The notes under the pieces are model-generated. The model was given only the letters and a program-made list of their open reading frames with translations. It did no database searches and had not been told where the DNA came from. A program made the translations under genes and the position numbers. From Gallionella sp. (GTDB taxonomy: Bacteria > Pseudomonadota > Gammaproteobacteria > Burkholderiales > Gallionellaceae), in assembly GCA_030682375.1 (NCBI GenBank), contig JAUXOL010000013.1:230051-294050 (forward strand): DNA of 64,000 nt, in the 5' to 3' direction. Numbering within the stretch: the first letter of the stretch is position 1; the number at the start of each line of letters is the position of its first letter. Below are positions 16,738-26,952 of the stretch, piece after piece.

Positions 16738-19649
16738 TTCGCACCGCCTTTCTTCTTGCCGCCACCGAAGTACGCCAGCAGACTGGGATGTTCTTTCATA
16801 CCGGGATATTTCTTCATGGGTTCGAATTGCGGCGAGGTCTGCTCGGGCTCCCCCTCTTCCGCCTTGTAGATACGCACGCGCACGTCATACCAGGCCGCCT
16901 GTCCGGTGATCGGATCGGAGTTGGAGAAACGCTTGCCGTCGGCTCCCGGCGGCAGCTCTTCCGAGATCACGTGGTTGAGCAAAAAGCCCTGCTGCGACTC
17001 GTTGGCATTGGGTTCCAGATTCCACGCCCCGGCAGCCTTGCCGATGGCGTTCCAGGTCCATACCGTGCCCGGCTCGACCGACTCGCTGTAGCGCGCCATG
17101 CAGCGCACCTTGCCCCATTGCGATTCGCACCACATCCAGTCGCCGTCGGCGATGCCCGCGTCCTTTGCGGTCTTCGAATTCACATACAGATAGTTGTGCG
17201 CGTGGATCTGGCGCAGCCAAGCGTTCTGCGAATCCCACGAGTGGTACATCGCCATCGGGCGCTGCGTCAACGCCGACAGCGGGTACTTCAGCTTGTCACT
17301 AGTCTGCACTTCCAGCGGCTCGTAGTAGAACGGCAGCGGATCGAAGAAGGTCTCGATGCGTTTCGCCAGATGCTTGGGCGGCTGGCGCGTGATGCTCTTA
17401 CCCTGGGCTGCCAGACGGAACTTCTGCAGCACCTCGGAATACAGGTGGATCAGGATAGGTTCGGCATAGCGCGTGATGCCGTTGCTCTGCGACCATTCGA
17501 GGTAGCCTTGATTCCAGTTGCGCATGAACTGGTAGGAGCGCGGCAGCACATGGTGATGCACGCAATCGTTCTTGGCGTACATCTCCCACTGGTTCGGGTT
17601 AGGTTCGCCCTTGATGGACTTCTCGCCGCCCTTGCCGCGCCAGCCGGACAGGAAGCCGATGCCGGAACCCGGCGCGGTTTCCCAGTTGACGATGAAATCG
17701 GGATAGTCTTTGTACTTGCGCGCACCGTCCGCAGTGACGAAGGCAGGCAGCTTCAGGCGCGTGCCGAGTTCGATCAGCACTTCCTGGAACGGCTTGCATT
17801 CGCCGGTCGGCGGCAGCACCGGAATGCGCACTGAATCCACCGGGCCGTCGAATTCGGAAATAGGACGATCGAGCATGGACATCACGTCGTGGCGCTCGAG
17901 GTAAGTAGTGTCCGGCAGGATCAGGTCGGCGAACGCTGTGGTTTCCGAATGGAACGCATCGCACACCACGATGTACGGGATCTTGTATGTGCCGTCTTCT
18001 TCCTTGTCGACCAGCATCTTGCGCACTTCGCTGGTGTTCATCGACGAGTTCCATGCCATGTTGGCCATGAACATCAGCAGGGTGTCGATCTTGTACGGAT
18101 CGCCGCGCCATGCGTTGGTGATAACGTTGTGCATCAGACCGTGTACCGACAGCGGATATTCCCAAGAGAACGCCTTGTCGATACGCACCGGACTCCCGTC
18201 CGCATTCACGAACAGATCGTCCGGGTCGGCCGGCCATCCGAGCGGCATGCCGTCCAGCGGCGTGTTCGGCTGTACCGCGCGCGGGTCGTTAGGTGGACGT
18301 GCGCAGGGCGGGATCGGACGCGGGAACGGTGCCTTGTGACGGAAACCACCGGGCCTGTCGATGGTGCCCAGCAAGGTCATCAGGATGGACAACGCGCGTA
18401 TGGTCTGGAAGCCGTTGGAGTGCGCAGCCAAGCCGCGCATCGCATGGAACGACACCGGGTTGCCGGTGACGGTGTCGTGTTCCTTGCCCCAACTGTCCGT
18501 CCACGCGATCGGCAGTTCGATCTTCTGGTCGCGCGCAGTGATGCCCATCTCATGCGCCAAGCGCTTGATGGTGTCTGCGGGAATGCCAGTGATCTGCTCC
18601 GCCCATTCCGGCGTGTAATCCTTGACGCGGTCTTGCAACAATTGGAACGCGGGTTTGACCGCGACGCCGTCGGACAGTTTGAACTCGCCCAGCAAGAAGG
18701 GATCGGCACCTTCGGTGTGGGTGATGACCGGCTTGTTGGTGTTGCGATCCCACCACAGCTTGTTCTGCGGGTCGTAGCAACCCTCTTCTTCAGGCACTTC
18801 GGTACGCACGAACATGCCGAACTCGTCGTGTTCTGCATCAAGGTTCACCAATTGGCCGGAATTGGTATAGCGCACCAAGAAGTCGCGGTCGTACAGGCCG
18901 AGCGCGATGATCTCGTGGATCAGCGCCAGCATCAGCGCGCCGTCGGTGCCGGGACGGATGGGCACCCATTCGTCTGCGATCGCCGAGTAGCCGGTACGCA
19001 CCGGATTGATGGAAATGAAACGACCGCCCTCGCGCTTGAACTTGGACAGCGCGACCTTCATCGGATTGGAGTGATGGTCTTCCGCCGTGCCTATCATGAT
19101 GAACAACTTGGAGCGTTCCAGATCGGGGCCGCCGAATTCCCAGAACGAGCCGCCTATCGTGTAGATCATGCCCGCAGCCATGTTCACCGAGCAGAAGCCG
19201 CCGTGCGCCGCATAGTTCGGTGTACCGAACTGGCGCGCGAACAGGCCGGTCAGCGCCTGCATCTGGTCGCGCCCGGTGAACAGGGCGAACTTCTTCGGAT
19301 CGGTGGCGCGCAAATTACCCAGGCGCTCGGTCAGGATGGAGAAGGTCTCTTCCCAGCTGATCTCCTCGAAATCGCCCGCACCGCGCTCCGTTCCCGGCTT
19401 GCGGCGCAACGGCTTGGTCAGCCGCGCCGGCGAATACTGTTTCATGATGCCGGAGGAACCCTTGGCGCAGATCACGCCGTTGTTCAACGGGTGGTCGGGA
19501 TTGCCGTCGATGTAGCGCACCTCCCCGTTACGCAGATGCACGCGGATGCCGCAACGGCAGGCGCACATATAACAGGTGGTTTTCTTGATCTCGGTCTTCG
19601 CATCCGCAACGGGCGGAGCAAACGGGTCGTGCAATGGGGACGATGACAT
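16734..19649 (-). CDS. soeA: SoeA-like molybdopterin oxidoreductase (cytoplasmic sulfite dehydrogenase catalytic subunit)
   Basis: ORF extends to 19799, likely start MSSSPLHDPF at 19649; CYMCACRCGIRVHLRNGEVRYIDGNPDHPLNNGVICAKG [4Fe-4S]/MGD motif; no Tat signal at likely start. Confidence 0.88.
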   Translation of the reverse strand: MSSSPLHDPFAPPVADAKTEIKKTTCYMCACRCGIRVHLRNGEVRYIDGNPDHPLNNGVICAKGSSGIMKQYSPARLTKPLRRKPGTERGAGDFEEISWEETFSILTERLGNLRATDPKKFALFTGRDQMQALTGLFARQFGTPNYAAHGGFCSVNMAAGMIYTIGGSFWEFGGPDLERSKLFIMIGTAEDHHSNPMKVALSKFKREGGRFISINPVRTGYSAIADEWVPIRPGTDGALMLALIHEIIALGLYDRDFLVRYTNSGQLVNLDAEHDEFGMFVRTEVPEEEGCYDPQNKLWWDRNTNKPVITHTEGADPFLLGEFKLSDGVAVKPAFQLLQDRVKDYTPEWAEQITGIPADTIKRLAHEMGITARDQKIELPIAWTDSWGKEHDTVTGNPVSFHAMRGLAAHSNGFQTIRALSILMTLLGTIDRPGGFRHKAPFPRPIPPCARPPNDPRAVQPNTPLDGMPLGWPADPDDLFVNADGSPVRIDKAFSWEYPLSVHGLMHNVITNAWRGDPYKIDTLLMFMANMAWNSSMNTSEVRKMLVDKEEDGTYKIPYIVVCDAFHSETTAFADLILPDTTYLERHDVMSMLDRPISEFDGPVDSVRIPVLPPTGECKPFQEVLIELGTRLKLPAFVTADGARKYKDYPDFIVNWETAPGSGIGFLSGWRGKGGEKSIKGEPNPNQWEMYAKNDCVHHHVLPRSYQFMRNWNQGYLEWSQSNGITRYAEPILIHLYSEVLQKFRLAAQGKSITRQPPKHLAKRIETFFDPLPFYYEPLEVQTSDKLKYPLSALTQRPMAMYHSWDSQNAWLRQIHAHNYLYVNSKTAKDAGIADGDWMWCESQWGKVRCMARYSESVEPGTVWTWNAIGKAAGAWNLEPNANESQQGFLLNHVISEELPPGADGKRFSNSDPITGQAAWYDVRVRIYKAEEGEPEQTSPQFEPMKKYPGMKEHPSLLAYFGGGKKKGGAK

Positions 19650-19771
19650 AGGCCGGTATATTTTATGTAATGATCGAGCTGCGAGCCCTGCAAGATTACT
19701 CGGATTTTCGGTTGCGAAAGTATGGACATCGAGGCTGGATGTCGCCATAGCGATGATGAGGGGTCGCGACA

Positions 19772-19813
19772 TAACCCGTAAGGGGGGGGTGACCTTCACC
19801 CCATCAGGGCTAT
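19772..19813. promoter_or_regulatory. Paired CCC-N5-GGG dyads between divergent soeABC and sat-aprMBA
   Basis: TAACCCGTAAGGGGGGG (19772-19788) and CACCCCATCAGGGCTAT (19797-19813). Confidence 0.5.
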
Positions 19814-19900
19814 CGCAGAGACGCCAGTGATGTTCTAGTGTGCGACATCGCAGAATTCATAAGTAGTTGACAGGATTACTACAATATAAGGGAGGCATGC

Positions 19901-21070
19901 ATGGCGTTGGTCAATCCGCATGGCGGAGGCGATCTCAGACCTTTGTTGCTGGAAGGCGAAGATCTGATCGCAGAGTTGAAACGCGCGAACGAGTTCCCGA
20001 AAGTAGCCGTGAGCTCACGCGAAAAGGGCGATCTCATCATGTTCGGCATCGGCGGCTTCACGCCGCTCGAAGGCTTCATGACCCACGCCGACTGGCAAGG
20101 CGTCTGCGACGGCATGACCATGACCACCGGGCTGTTCTGGCCCATCCCCATCACCCTCTCCATCGACCAGTCTACGGCAGACGCCATCCCCACCGGCAGC
20201 GAAATCGCGCTGACCGATCCGGACGACGGCAGCATCATCGCCACGATGCGCATCACCGAAAAATACAGCATCGACAAGGCGCATGAATGCGCCACCGTGT
20301 TCGGCACCACCGACCCCAAGCATCCCGGCGTGAAGATGGTGATGGAGCAAGGCGAAGTCAATCTTGCCGGCCCGGTGAAAGTGCTGTCGCAAGGCGGCTT
20401 CCCGCAAAAGTACGGCGCGTTGTTCAAGACTCCGAAAGAAACGCGCCAACTGTTCAACGAGCTGGGCTGGAGCAAGGTCGCCTGCTTCCAGACACGCAAC
20501 CCTATGCACCGCTCGCACGAATATCTGGCCAAGGTCGCCATCGAAGTGTGCGACGGCGTGCTGATCCATTCGCTGCTCGGCAATCTCAAGCCGGGCGACA
20601 TCCCGGCCGAAGTGCGCACCCACGCAATCATCGCGCTGACCAAGAATTATTTCGTCGCCAAGACCGTGGTGCAGGCCGGCTATCCGCTGGACATGCGCTA
20701 TGCCGGGCCGCGCGAGGCATTGCTGCATGCGCTGTTCCGCCAGAACTACGGCTGCTCGCACCAGATTGTCGGGCGCGACCATGCCGGCGTCGGCAGCTAC
20801 TACGGCCCGTTCGACGCGCATCACATTTTCGACCGTATCCCCAAGGGCGCACTGGAAACCGAGGCGATGAAAATCGACATCTCGTTCTGGTGCTACAAGT
20901 GCGGCGGCATGGCCTCGGGCCGCACCTGCCCGCACGACGATGCGGACCGTCTGCAAGTGTCCGGCACCCAGTTACGCAAGATGCTCTCGGAAGGCGAAGA
21001 AGTCCCCACGGAGTTCAGCCGTCCCGAAGTGCTGGAGATATTGCGCGAGTATTACGCAAGTTTGCAATGA
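19901..21070 (+). CDS. sat: Dissimilatory ATP sulfurylase
   Basis: 389 aa; [48 protein letters not shown]. Confidence 0.95.
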   Translation: MALVNPHGGGDLRPLLLEGEDLIAELKRANEFPKVAVSSREKGDLIMFGIGGFTPLEGFMTHADWQGVCDGMTMTTGLFWPIPITLSIDQSTADAIPTGSEIALTDPDDGSIIATMRITEKYSIDKAHECATVFGTTDPKHPGVKMVMEQGEVNLAGPVKVLSQGGFPQKYGALFKTPKETRQLFNELGWSKVACFQTRNPMHRSHEYLAKVAIEVCDGVLIHSLLGNLKPGDIPAEVRTHAIIALTKNYFVAKTVVQAGYPLDMRYAGPREALLHALFRQNYGCSHQIVGRDHAGVGSYYGPFDAHHIFDRIPKGALETEAMKIDISFWCYKCGGMASGRTCPHDDADRLQVSGTQLRKMLSEGEEVPTEFSRPEVLEILREYYASLQ

Positions 21071-21189
21071 AGGTGAAAGTAGGCGGTAGGTTCGTAGAGT
21101 GAAGAATTTTTGTGGGAGTACTTTTCCCATACTCGACAGCCAACCGGTTTAAGGATAGTCAGTCGTCTGCAATTTTTGAGGAGGAACTA

Positions 21190-22014
21190 ATGTTTACGAG
21201 CAACCCTTTTGCCACACTTACCGAAGTGATACCCCCCGCGATGATGCAGGGCTACATCGTGCTCATGGTTCTGCTGGTCATGGGCGGGACGATACTCGAC
21301 ATGCTGCACAAAAAGAGCGCGACGTACTTCTTCGAGAATGCGAAGAAAGCGCAGAAGAGCGCGAAACGAGAAGTGGGTGGCGGCGAGAAAGTCGCGATGG
21401 CCGTTGGCGTGCTGACCAACGAAGTGATGACCGCCGGCGAATTCAGCAATCCGCAACGCAGGATCTCCCACCTGCTGATGATGTACGGCTTCCTGATGTT
21501 CGCGGTGACCACCGCGATCATGATCTTCTCGCCGGACACCACCTCCACCCTGCTGCCGCAACTCTGGCACATCGGCGCGCTGATGCTGGCTGTCGGCGGC
21601 TACTGGTTCTGGTTCGCGATCCGCGTCGATGTGTCTGCGGAAGGCCTGCCCCGCTTCCGCTTCGAGCGCGCCGACCTGTTCATCGTCTCGCTGCTGGCCA
21701 CCTCGACTTTCGCACTGATCTGGTCATACACCGGCGGCGGATTGGGCATCCCCTTCGCCCTGTTCATCCTGTCGAGCACCGTACTGTTCGCCGGCGTCTA
21801 CTGGTCCAAGTTCGCACACATGTTCTTCAAGCCGGCGGCAGCTTTCCAGAAGCGCGTCATCATGGCCGACGGCGGGCGCGAGAATCTGCCGCCCGACTAT
21901 GACCTGACCGATCCCGAAGTGCAGCGCAAGTTTCCGGACATCCCGATGTATATGGGCAAGAACCCGCCGAACATGGGGCTTTGCATCAAGGCTGAAAGAG
22001 CAAAACACTACTGA
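21190..22014 (+). CDS. aprM: AprM-like membrane protein of APS reductase operon
   Basis: Start MFTSNPFATLTEV at 21190 with GAGGAGGAAC RBS; multiple TM segments; directly upstream of aprBA. Confidence 0.82.
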   Translation: MFTSNPFATLTEVIPPAMMQGYIVLMVLLVMGGTILDMLHKKSATYFFENAKKAQKSAKREVGGGEKVAMAVGVLTNEVMTAGEFSNPQRRISHLLMMYGFLMFAVTTAIMIFSPDTTSTLLPQLWHIGALMLAVGGYWFWFAIRVDVSAEGLPRFRFERADLFIVSLLATSTFALIWSYTGGGLGIPFALFILSSTVLFAGVYWSKFAHMFFKPAAAFQKRVIMADGGRENLPPDYDLTDPEVQRKFPDIPMYMGKNPPNMGLCIKAERAKHY

Positions 22015-22057
22015 CACTCACTCGACTACTTATTTATAAAGAATAGAGGAATAAATC

Positions 22058-22540
22058 ATGCCAACCTTTGTATATATGACGCGTTGTGACGGTTGCGGTG
22101 AATGCGTCGACATCTGCCCATCGGACATCATGCACATCGACAAGAAGCTGCGACGTGCATACAACATCGAACCCAACATGTGCTGGGAGTGTTACTCCTG
22201 CGTAAAAGCATGTCCGCATCAGGCAATCGACGTGCGCGGATACGCGGACTTTGCGCCGCTTGGTCACTCGGTACGCGTGATCCGCGACGAGGAAAAAGGC
22301 ACCATCGCGTGGCGCATCAAGTTCCGCAACGGCAAGAAAGACATGGAGCTGCTGGCGCCTATCACGACCAAGCCCTGGGGCTCGGCGACACCGAACCTCG
22401 CAGACGTGCCGGCCCCGAGCAAGGAAATGCGTAACAGCGAGTTATTGTTCAACGAGCCGAAATACATCCGCATGGATAACGGTGGATTGCATACGCTGGA
22501 ATCCAATGGCCTGGAAATCAAAGAGGGAGTGCAATACTAA
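22058..22540 (+). CDS. aprB: Adenylylsulfate reductase subunit beta
   Basis: 160 aa; MPTFVYMTRCDGCGECVDICPSDIMHIDKKLRRAYNIEPNMCWECYSCVKACPHQAIDVRGYADF. Confidence 0.96.
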   Translation: MPTFVYMTRCDGCGECVDICPSDIMHIDKKLRRAYNIEPNMCWECYSCVKACPHQAIDVRGYADFAPLGHSVRVIRDEEKGTIAWRIKFRNGKKDMELLAPITTKPWGSATPNLADVPAPSKEMRNSELLFNEPKYIRMDNGGLHTLESNGLEIKEGVQY

Positions 22541-24429
22541 TGAGCTACCAGACTATCATTGAAGACGATATCGACATCCTGGTTGCCGGTGCGGGCCTGG
22601 GCGGTACGGGTGCAGCATTCGAAGCAAGATATTGGGGTCAGAACAAGAAGATCGTCATCGCCGAAAAAGCGAACATCATGCGCTCCGGTGCAGTAGCCCA
22701 AGGCCTGTATGCGATCAACTGCTACATGGGCACCCGCTTTGGCGAGAACAATCCCGAAGATCATGTCCGCTATGCACGTATCGACCTGATGGGTATGGTG
22801 CGCGAAGATCTGGCTTTCGATATGGCGCGCCACGTCGACTCCACCGTGCACAACTTCGAAGAGTGGGGCCTGCCCATCATGCGCAACGAGAAGAGTGGTG
22901 CGTTCCTGCGTGAAGGTCGCTGGCAGATCATGATCCACGGCGAATCGTACAAGCCTATCGTTGCCGAAGCGGCCAAGAAGTCGGCGGATAAGGTTTTCAA
23001 CCGCGTCTGCCTGACCCACCTCTTGATGGATGAATCCAAAGAGAACCGTGTTGCCGGTGCCGTGGGCTTCAACGTCCGCACGGGTAACTACCACGTGTTC
23101 AAGTCCAAGACCGTTATCTGCGGTGCCGGTGGCGCTTCCAACATCTTCAAGCCGCGCTCAGTCGGCGAAGGTGCGGGCCGCGTCTGGTACGCACCTTGGT
23201 CTTCCGGTTCCGCCTACGGTCTGATGATCGAAGCAGGCGCAAAGATGACGCAAATGGAAAACCGCATCGTGCTGGCCCGCTTCAAGGACGGTTACGGCCC
23301 TGTCGGCGCCTACTTCCTGCACCTCAAGACCTATACCCAGAACGCCTATGGTGAAGAGTACGAGTCCAAGTGGTTCCCGGCACTGCAGCAAATGGTCGGC
23401 AAGGAATATCTGGATCCGGAAGTCTCGCACCGTACTCATCGTCCCATCCCGACCTGTCTGCGCAACCATGCGATCATCAACGAGGTGAATGCCGGTCGCG
23501 GCCCGATCCACATGGTCACCATGGAAGCCTTCCAGGACCCGCATCTGGAAGAGATCGGCTGGCACAACTTCCTGGGCATGACCGTTGGTCAGGCCGTGCT
23601 TTGGGCCGCCACGGACGTCGATCCCAAGTACGAGAACCCCGAACTGACCACTTCCGAGCCTTATGTCATGGGTTCGCATGCGACCGGTTGCGGTGCATGG
23701 TGCTCGGGTCCGCAAGACGTATCGCCGCCCGAATACTACTGGGGCTACAACCGCATGACGACCATCGAAGGCCTGTTCGGCGCGGGTGATGCGGTAGGCG
23801 GCACACCGCACGCCTTCTCATCGGGTTCGTTCACTGAAGGCCGCCTGGCTGCCAAGGCTGCCTGCAAGTACATCGATGACGGCAAGGCCGAGGGCATCCG
23901 CGTTTCCGATGCACAGATCAATCGTCGCAAGGAACAGATCTACAAGCCACTGGAAACGTATCGCGTCTACAGCAACGAAGTGGTTGCCGGCACCGTCAAT
24001 CCCAACTTCATCAATCCGAGACAGGGTCTTGATCGTTTGCAGAAGCTGATGGATGAGTACTGCGGCGGATTTGGCGTCAACTACATGACCAACGATAAAC
24101 TCCTGAACATCGGCCTGAAGAAGATGTCCATCTTGGGCGAAGATCTGGAAAAAGTCGCCGCGTCAGATATCCATGAACTGCTGCGCGCATGGGAGCTGAA
24201 GCATCGTTTCCTGACTTCTGAAAGTGTGTTCCATCACACGCTGTTCCGTAAGGAAACGCGTTGGCCGGGATACTACTACCGCGGTGACGCAATGAAGCTG
24301 GATGACCAGAACTGGCATGTGCTGACAGTGTCCCGCCGCGATCCCAAGACGGGCGAGTACACGATGGAAAAAGCACCGCTCTACCACTTGGTAGGCGATG
24401 CAGAGAAAGCACCGCCAGAAGGACATTAA
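22540..24429 (+). CDS. aprA: Adenylylsulfate reductase subunit alpha
   Basis: 629 aa; DIDILVAGAGLGGTGAAFEARYWG; GEDLEKVAASDIHELLRAWELKHRFLTSESVFHHTLFRKETRWPGYYYRGD. Confidence 0.97.
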   Translation: MSYQTIIEDDIDILVAGAGLGGTGAAFEARYWGQNKKIVIAEKANIMRSGAVAQGLYAINCYMGTRFGENNPEDHVRYARIDLMGMVREDLAFDMARHVDSTVHNFEEWGLPIMRNEKSGAFLREGRWQIMIHGESYKPIVAEAAKKSADKVFNRVCLTHLLMDESKENRVAGAVGFNVRTGNYHVFKSKTVICGAGGASNIFKPRSVGEGAGRVWYAPWSSGSAYGLMIEAGAKMTQMENRIVLARFKDGYGPVGAYFLHLKTYTQNAYGEEYESKWFPALQQMVGKEYLDPEVSHRTHRPIPTCLRNHAIINEVNAGRGPIHMVTMEAFQDPHLEEIGWHNFLGMTVGQAVLWAATDVDPKYENPELTTSEPYVMGSHATGCGAWCSGPQDVSPPEYYWGYNRMTTIEGLFGAGDAVGGTPHAFSSGSFTEGRLAAKAACKYIDDGKAEGIRVSDAQINRRKEQIYKPLETYRVYSNEVVAGTVNPNFINPRQGLDRLQKLMDEYCGGFGVNYMTNDKLLNIGLKKMSILGEDLEKVAASDIHELLRAWELKHRFLTSESVFHHTLFRKETRWPGYYYRGDAMKLDDQNWHVLTVSRRDPKTGEYTMEKAPLYHLVGDAEKAPPEGH

Positions 24430-24506
24430 GCAAACGCAGGCTTGATTTACCGGTTTTGTAAAATCAGGCTTACGCAAAAATATTTGCGATGACTTGGTAG
24501 TACATT

Positions 24507-24545
24507 AAAGAGGACCGGCATAATCCATGTTGGTCCTCTTTTTGT
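24507..24545 (+). terminator. Intrinsic terminator after aprA
   Basis: AAAGAGGACC-N15-GGTCCTCTTTTT. Confidence 0.85.
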
Positions 24546-24573
24546 CTCTTGCGCAGGAATGGAGTTTTGGTTG

Positions 24574-24924
24574 ATGAATATTATTGATAAGACGGATGAA
24601 GAGATACTGGAGCTCGCACACCCCATGTGGGCGGATCTGGTCAAATACTCGAACGAAGGCAACTACGGCGCTTTCACGCGTCAATTTTCGAGCACGCTTA
24701 TTGCAGGTGCCAATGAGGTCGAGATGGGCAAGCAGTTCGCCAGAAGCGAACTGGCGAAAAACCTGTCACCGGACTATGAGTATCTGGGCATCATCCGTCG
24801 CGGCGAACATGTCACCGTACTATACAAGCAGAGAAGCACGGCAAAACCCGGCGAATGGCTGGGAAGGCTGGTGCTGGGCTATGAAAAAGACAAGGTAAGA
24901 ATCTTTGGTGCCACCATTTTCTAG
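24574..24924 (+). CDS. Conserved small protein of unknown function
   Basis: ORF from 24559; likely start MNIIDKTDEEILELAHPMWADLVKYSN at 24574; downstream of aprBA. Confidence 0.65.
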   Translation: MNIIDKTDEEILELAHPMWADLVKYSNEGNYGAFTRQFSSTLIAGANEVEMGKQFARSELAKNLSPDYEYLGIIRRGEHVTVLYKQRSTAKPGEWLGRLVLGYEKDKVRIFGATIF

Positions 24925-24949
24925 GACAAGGTTTTCATAAAAAATCGAT

Positions 24950-25459
24950 ATGTCAGATACCATTGAAGACGAAAAATTCGTTGAGCTGAATTACAAGGTC
25001 ATCGACAACCAAACCGGCGACATCCTAGTCACCGTGGACTATCCGCTGGGCTATGTGCATGGCGTGAATGACGTGATGTCCGAGGACGTGACCAAGGCAC
25101 TGTACGGCAAGAAAGTCGGCGACATCATCGATGTGCCGATCGACACCAAGCTGCTATACGGTGAGCGGGATGAATCGCTGGTATTCACCGATCACATCGA
25201 GAACGTCCCGGAAGAGTATCGCGAGATCGGTATGACCATCACCATGGAAAACGAAAAAGGTGAGCCGAGGAACTTCATCGTCACCCGATTCGACGACAAG
25301 ACATTGACGGTCGACGGCAACAACCCCCTTTGCGGCAGAGAAGTCACTTTCATGCTGGAAGTCTTGTCGATACGCGACGCGACCGAGGAAGAGATAGACC
25401 TTGGCGGCGCAGTCGGTGCCGATCCCGATCTGAACGAGATACTCGAACGGGCACAATGA
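24950..25459 (+). CDS. FKBP-type (SlyD-like) peptidyl-prolyl isomerase
   Basis: 169 aa; VELNYKVIDNQTGDILVTVDYPLGYVHGVNDVMSEDVTKALYGKKVGDIIDVPI. Confidence 0.78.
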   Translation: MSDTIEDEKFVELNYKVIDNQTGDILVTVDYPLGYVHGVNDVMSEDVTKALYGKKVGDIIDVPIDTKLLYGERDESLVFTDHIENVPEEYREIGMTITMENEKGEPRNFIVTRFDDKTLTVDGNNPLCGREVTFMLEVLSIRDATEEEIDLGGAVGADPDLNEILERAQ

Positions 25460-26466
25460 AACGCTCTACCCTCTACCTCCTCTACCCTGCGAACAAGGCA
25501 CTGGAACGCGCCATTGCGGATGGACTCTGCTTGCTGAGTGAACAAGACGCAGCAGCGGCCATGCCGGATACGCAAGTCGCCGTCGCGGATAACTTCCGCT
25601 ACACGCGCGGCAATTATGAGCAGCACCGCTACAGCACCCGCATCTTGGAGCGCCTGCGCGAAGCACTGGAGGCATCGCTGGCTGCCTCTCCATGCGCGGA
25701 GACTCTGAACAACCTCGGCAACATCGTGGCTGCACTAGGCCAGCAGCGCAGAGACGCCGCATTGTTCGAGCAGGCCGTCCGGTGTTTCGAACAGGCATTG
25801 GAAAGCTACACTCAGGAAGATACACCGCAGGAATGGGCGGCCACACAATACCACCTCGGCACGGCCAATCAGGCGCTGGGCCGTTTGCTTGAGGCGACTA
25901 GCCCGCTGAAGCTCGCGGTGGATGCGTATACCAACGCCTTGCTGGTCTGGACACGAGAAGCGCATCCGGAAGCGTGGATGCAGACCATGCACCAGCTCGG
26001 CGCGGCCTTGTACACCCACGGCATCCAGCTCAAAGGCAACCGTCAACTGCAAAAGTCCGTGGTCGCATGGAAGAATGCACTGGCCGCACTCAACGCCGAC
26101 GATCACGCGCTGGAACTGACCGCCACCCATAACAACCGGGGCATCACCTTGCACCATCTCGGCGAGTCGGAAGCGAATCCTGATCGCCTGAAAGAAGCGA
26201 TCAATTCCTACGAAAAGGCATTGACGGTCGGCATGGAACAGCAGTTGCCCATCCATGTGTCCGTCATCTGCCGCGTGAACAAGGCGACCGCACAGAACGT
26301 ACTGGCGCAATTGACGAACGATGCTGCGCTTGCGGAAGAGATCGCGGATGAATTCGAAGTAATCATCGAATGTTTCCGTCACGCACTTCAGCCGCTCTGC
26401 TTAAGGCATTGCGAAGAACAACTGAAACTGGCGCAGACCGCCTCAAGCAGTCAGGTTGCGGGGTAA
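25456..26466 (+). CDS. TPR-like repeat protein
   Basis: Start MKRSTLYLLYPANK at 25456 (ATGA overlap with previous stop); repeated LNNLGNIVAALGQ / YHLGTANQALGR / NNRGITLHHLGE helices. Confidence 0.75.
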   Translation: MKRSTLYLLYPANKALERAIADGLCLLSEQDAAAAMPDTQVAVADNFRYTRGNYEQHRYSTRILERLREALEASLAASPCAETLNNLGNIVAALGQQRRDAALFEQAVRCFEQALESYTQEDTPQEWAATQYHLGTANQALGRLLEATSPLKLAVDAYTNALLVWTREAHPEAWMQTMHQLGAALYTHGIQLKGNRQLQKSVVAWKNALAALNADDHALELTATHNNRGITLHHLGESEANPDRLKEAINSYEKALTVGMEQQLPIHVSVICRVNKATAQNVLAQLTNDAALAEEIADEFEVIIECFRHALQPLCLRHCEEQLKLAQTASSSQVAG

Positions 26467-26474
26467 AAGATGGC

Positions 26475-26891
26475 TCAGACCCGCTCTGACAATCTGTTAT
26501 CCACCTCGATGAAGGAGCCGGTATCCGCCAGGAAGCGAATGGTGCGCGCGCCGAAGCCGACTTCCGGGCTGGCTTCGCCCTTGTCGATGGACAAGGTCAG
26601 CGCCACGCCCAGACGCGGAGACAGATTGTGGCTCTTGCAGACTTCAACGATCTTTTCCTTGAGGGGTTCCAGTTGCTTGACAATGCTGTCCGTCAAAGCG
26701 AATACGTCCACCTCTCCGGCAAGGGTCTCCGTGGATAACTCCCAGGAACTGATGACGGGCTTATCCAGACCGCTGTATGCGCCCGCAGCATTGACCGATG
26801 TAGGCTCTATACCGAGCAAACGAGTGATGTCGTCGGGATTAAAATGGTAACCAAGCAATGCAAAGTAAGCCCTTCCTTTGTTCGATGCCAC
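26475..26891 (-). CDS. DUF4279-type domain protein
   Basis: YFALLGYHFNPDDITRLLGIEPTSVNAAG...SSWELSTETL; likely GTG start at 26891 with GAGGGA RBS rather than the 27014 ATG. Confidence 0.65.
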   Translation of the reverse strand: MASNKGRAYFALLGYHFNPDDITRLLGIEPTSVNAAGAYSGLDKPVISSWELSTETLAGEVDVFALTDSIVKQLEPLKEKIVEVCKSHNLSPRLGVALTLSIDKGEASPEVGFGARTIRFLADTGSFIEVDNRLSERV

Positions 26892-26952
26892 GATGTTTCC
26901 CTCGTCGATGATTTTCTTCGTCCGAGTATAACGTACAGAAAGAGGTGCGCTG

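Noticed and set aside
17889-19646. 585-aa plus-strand ORF antisense to soeA
   Set aside because: Same artefact; soeA carries clear Fe-S and molybdopterin motifs.
20015-20956. 313-aa minus-strand ORF antisense to sat
   Set aside because: Antisense artefact; sat is complete and conserved on plus.
21104-21131. TGGGAGTACTTTTCCCA hairpin between sat and aprM
   Set aside because: GGG...CCC order is opposite to the regulon dyads and the stem is only 5 bp; probably chance.
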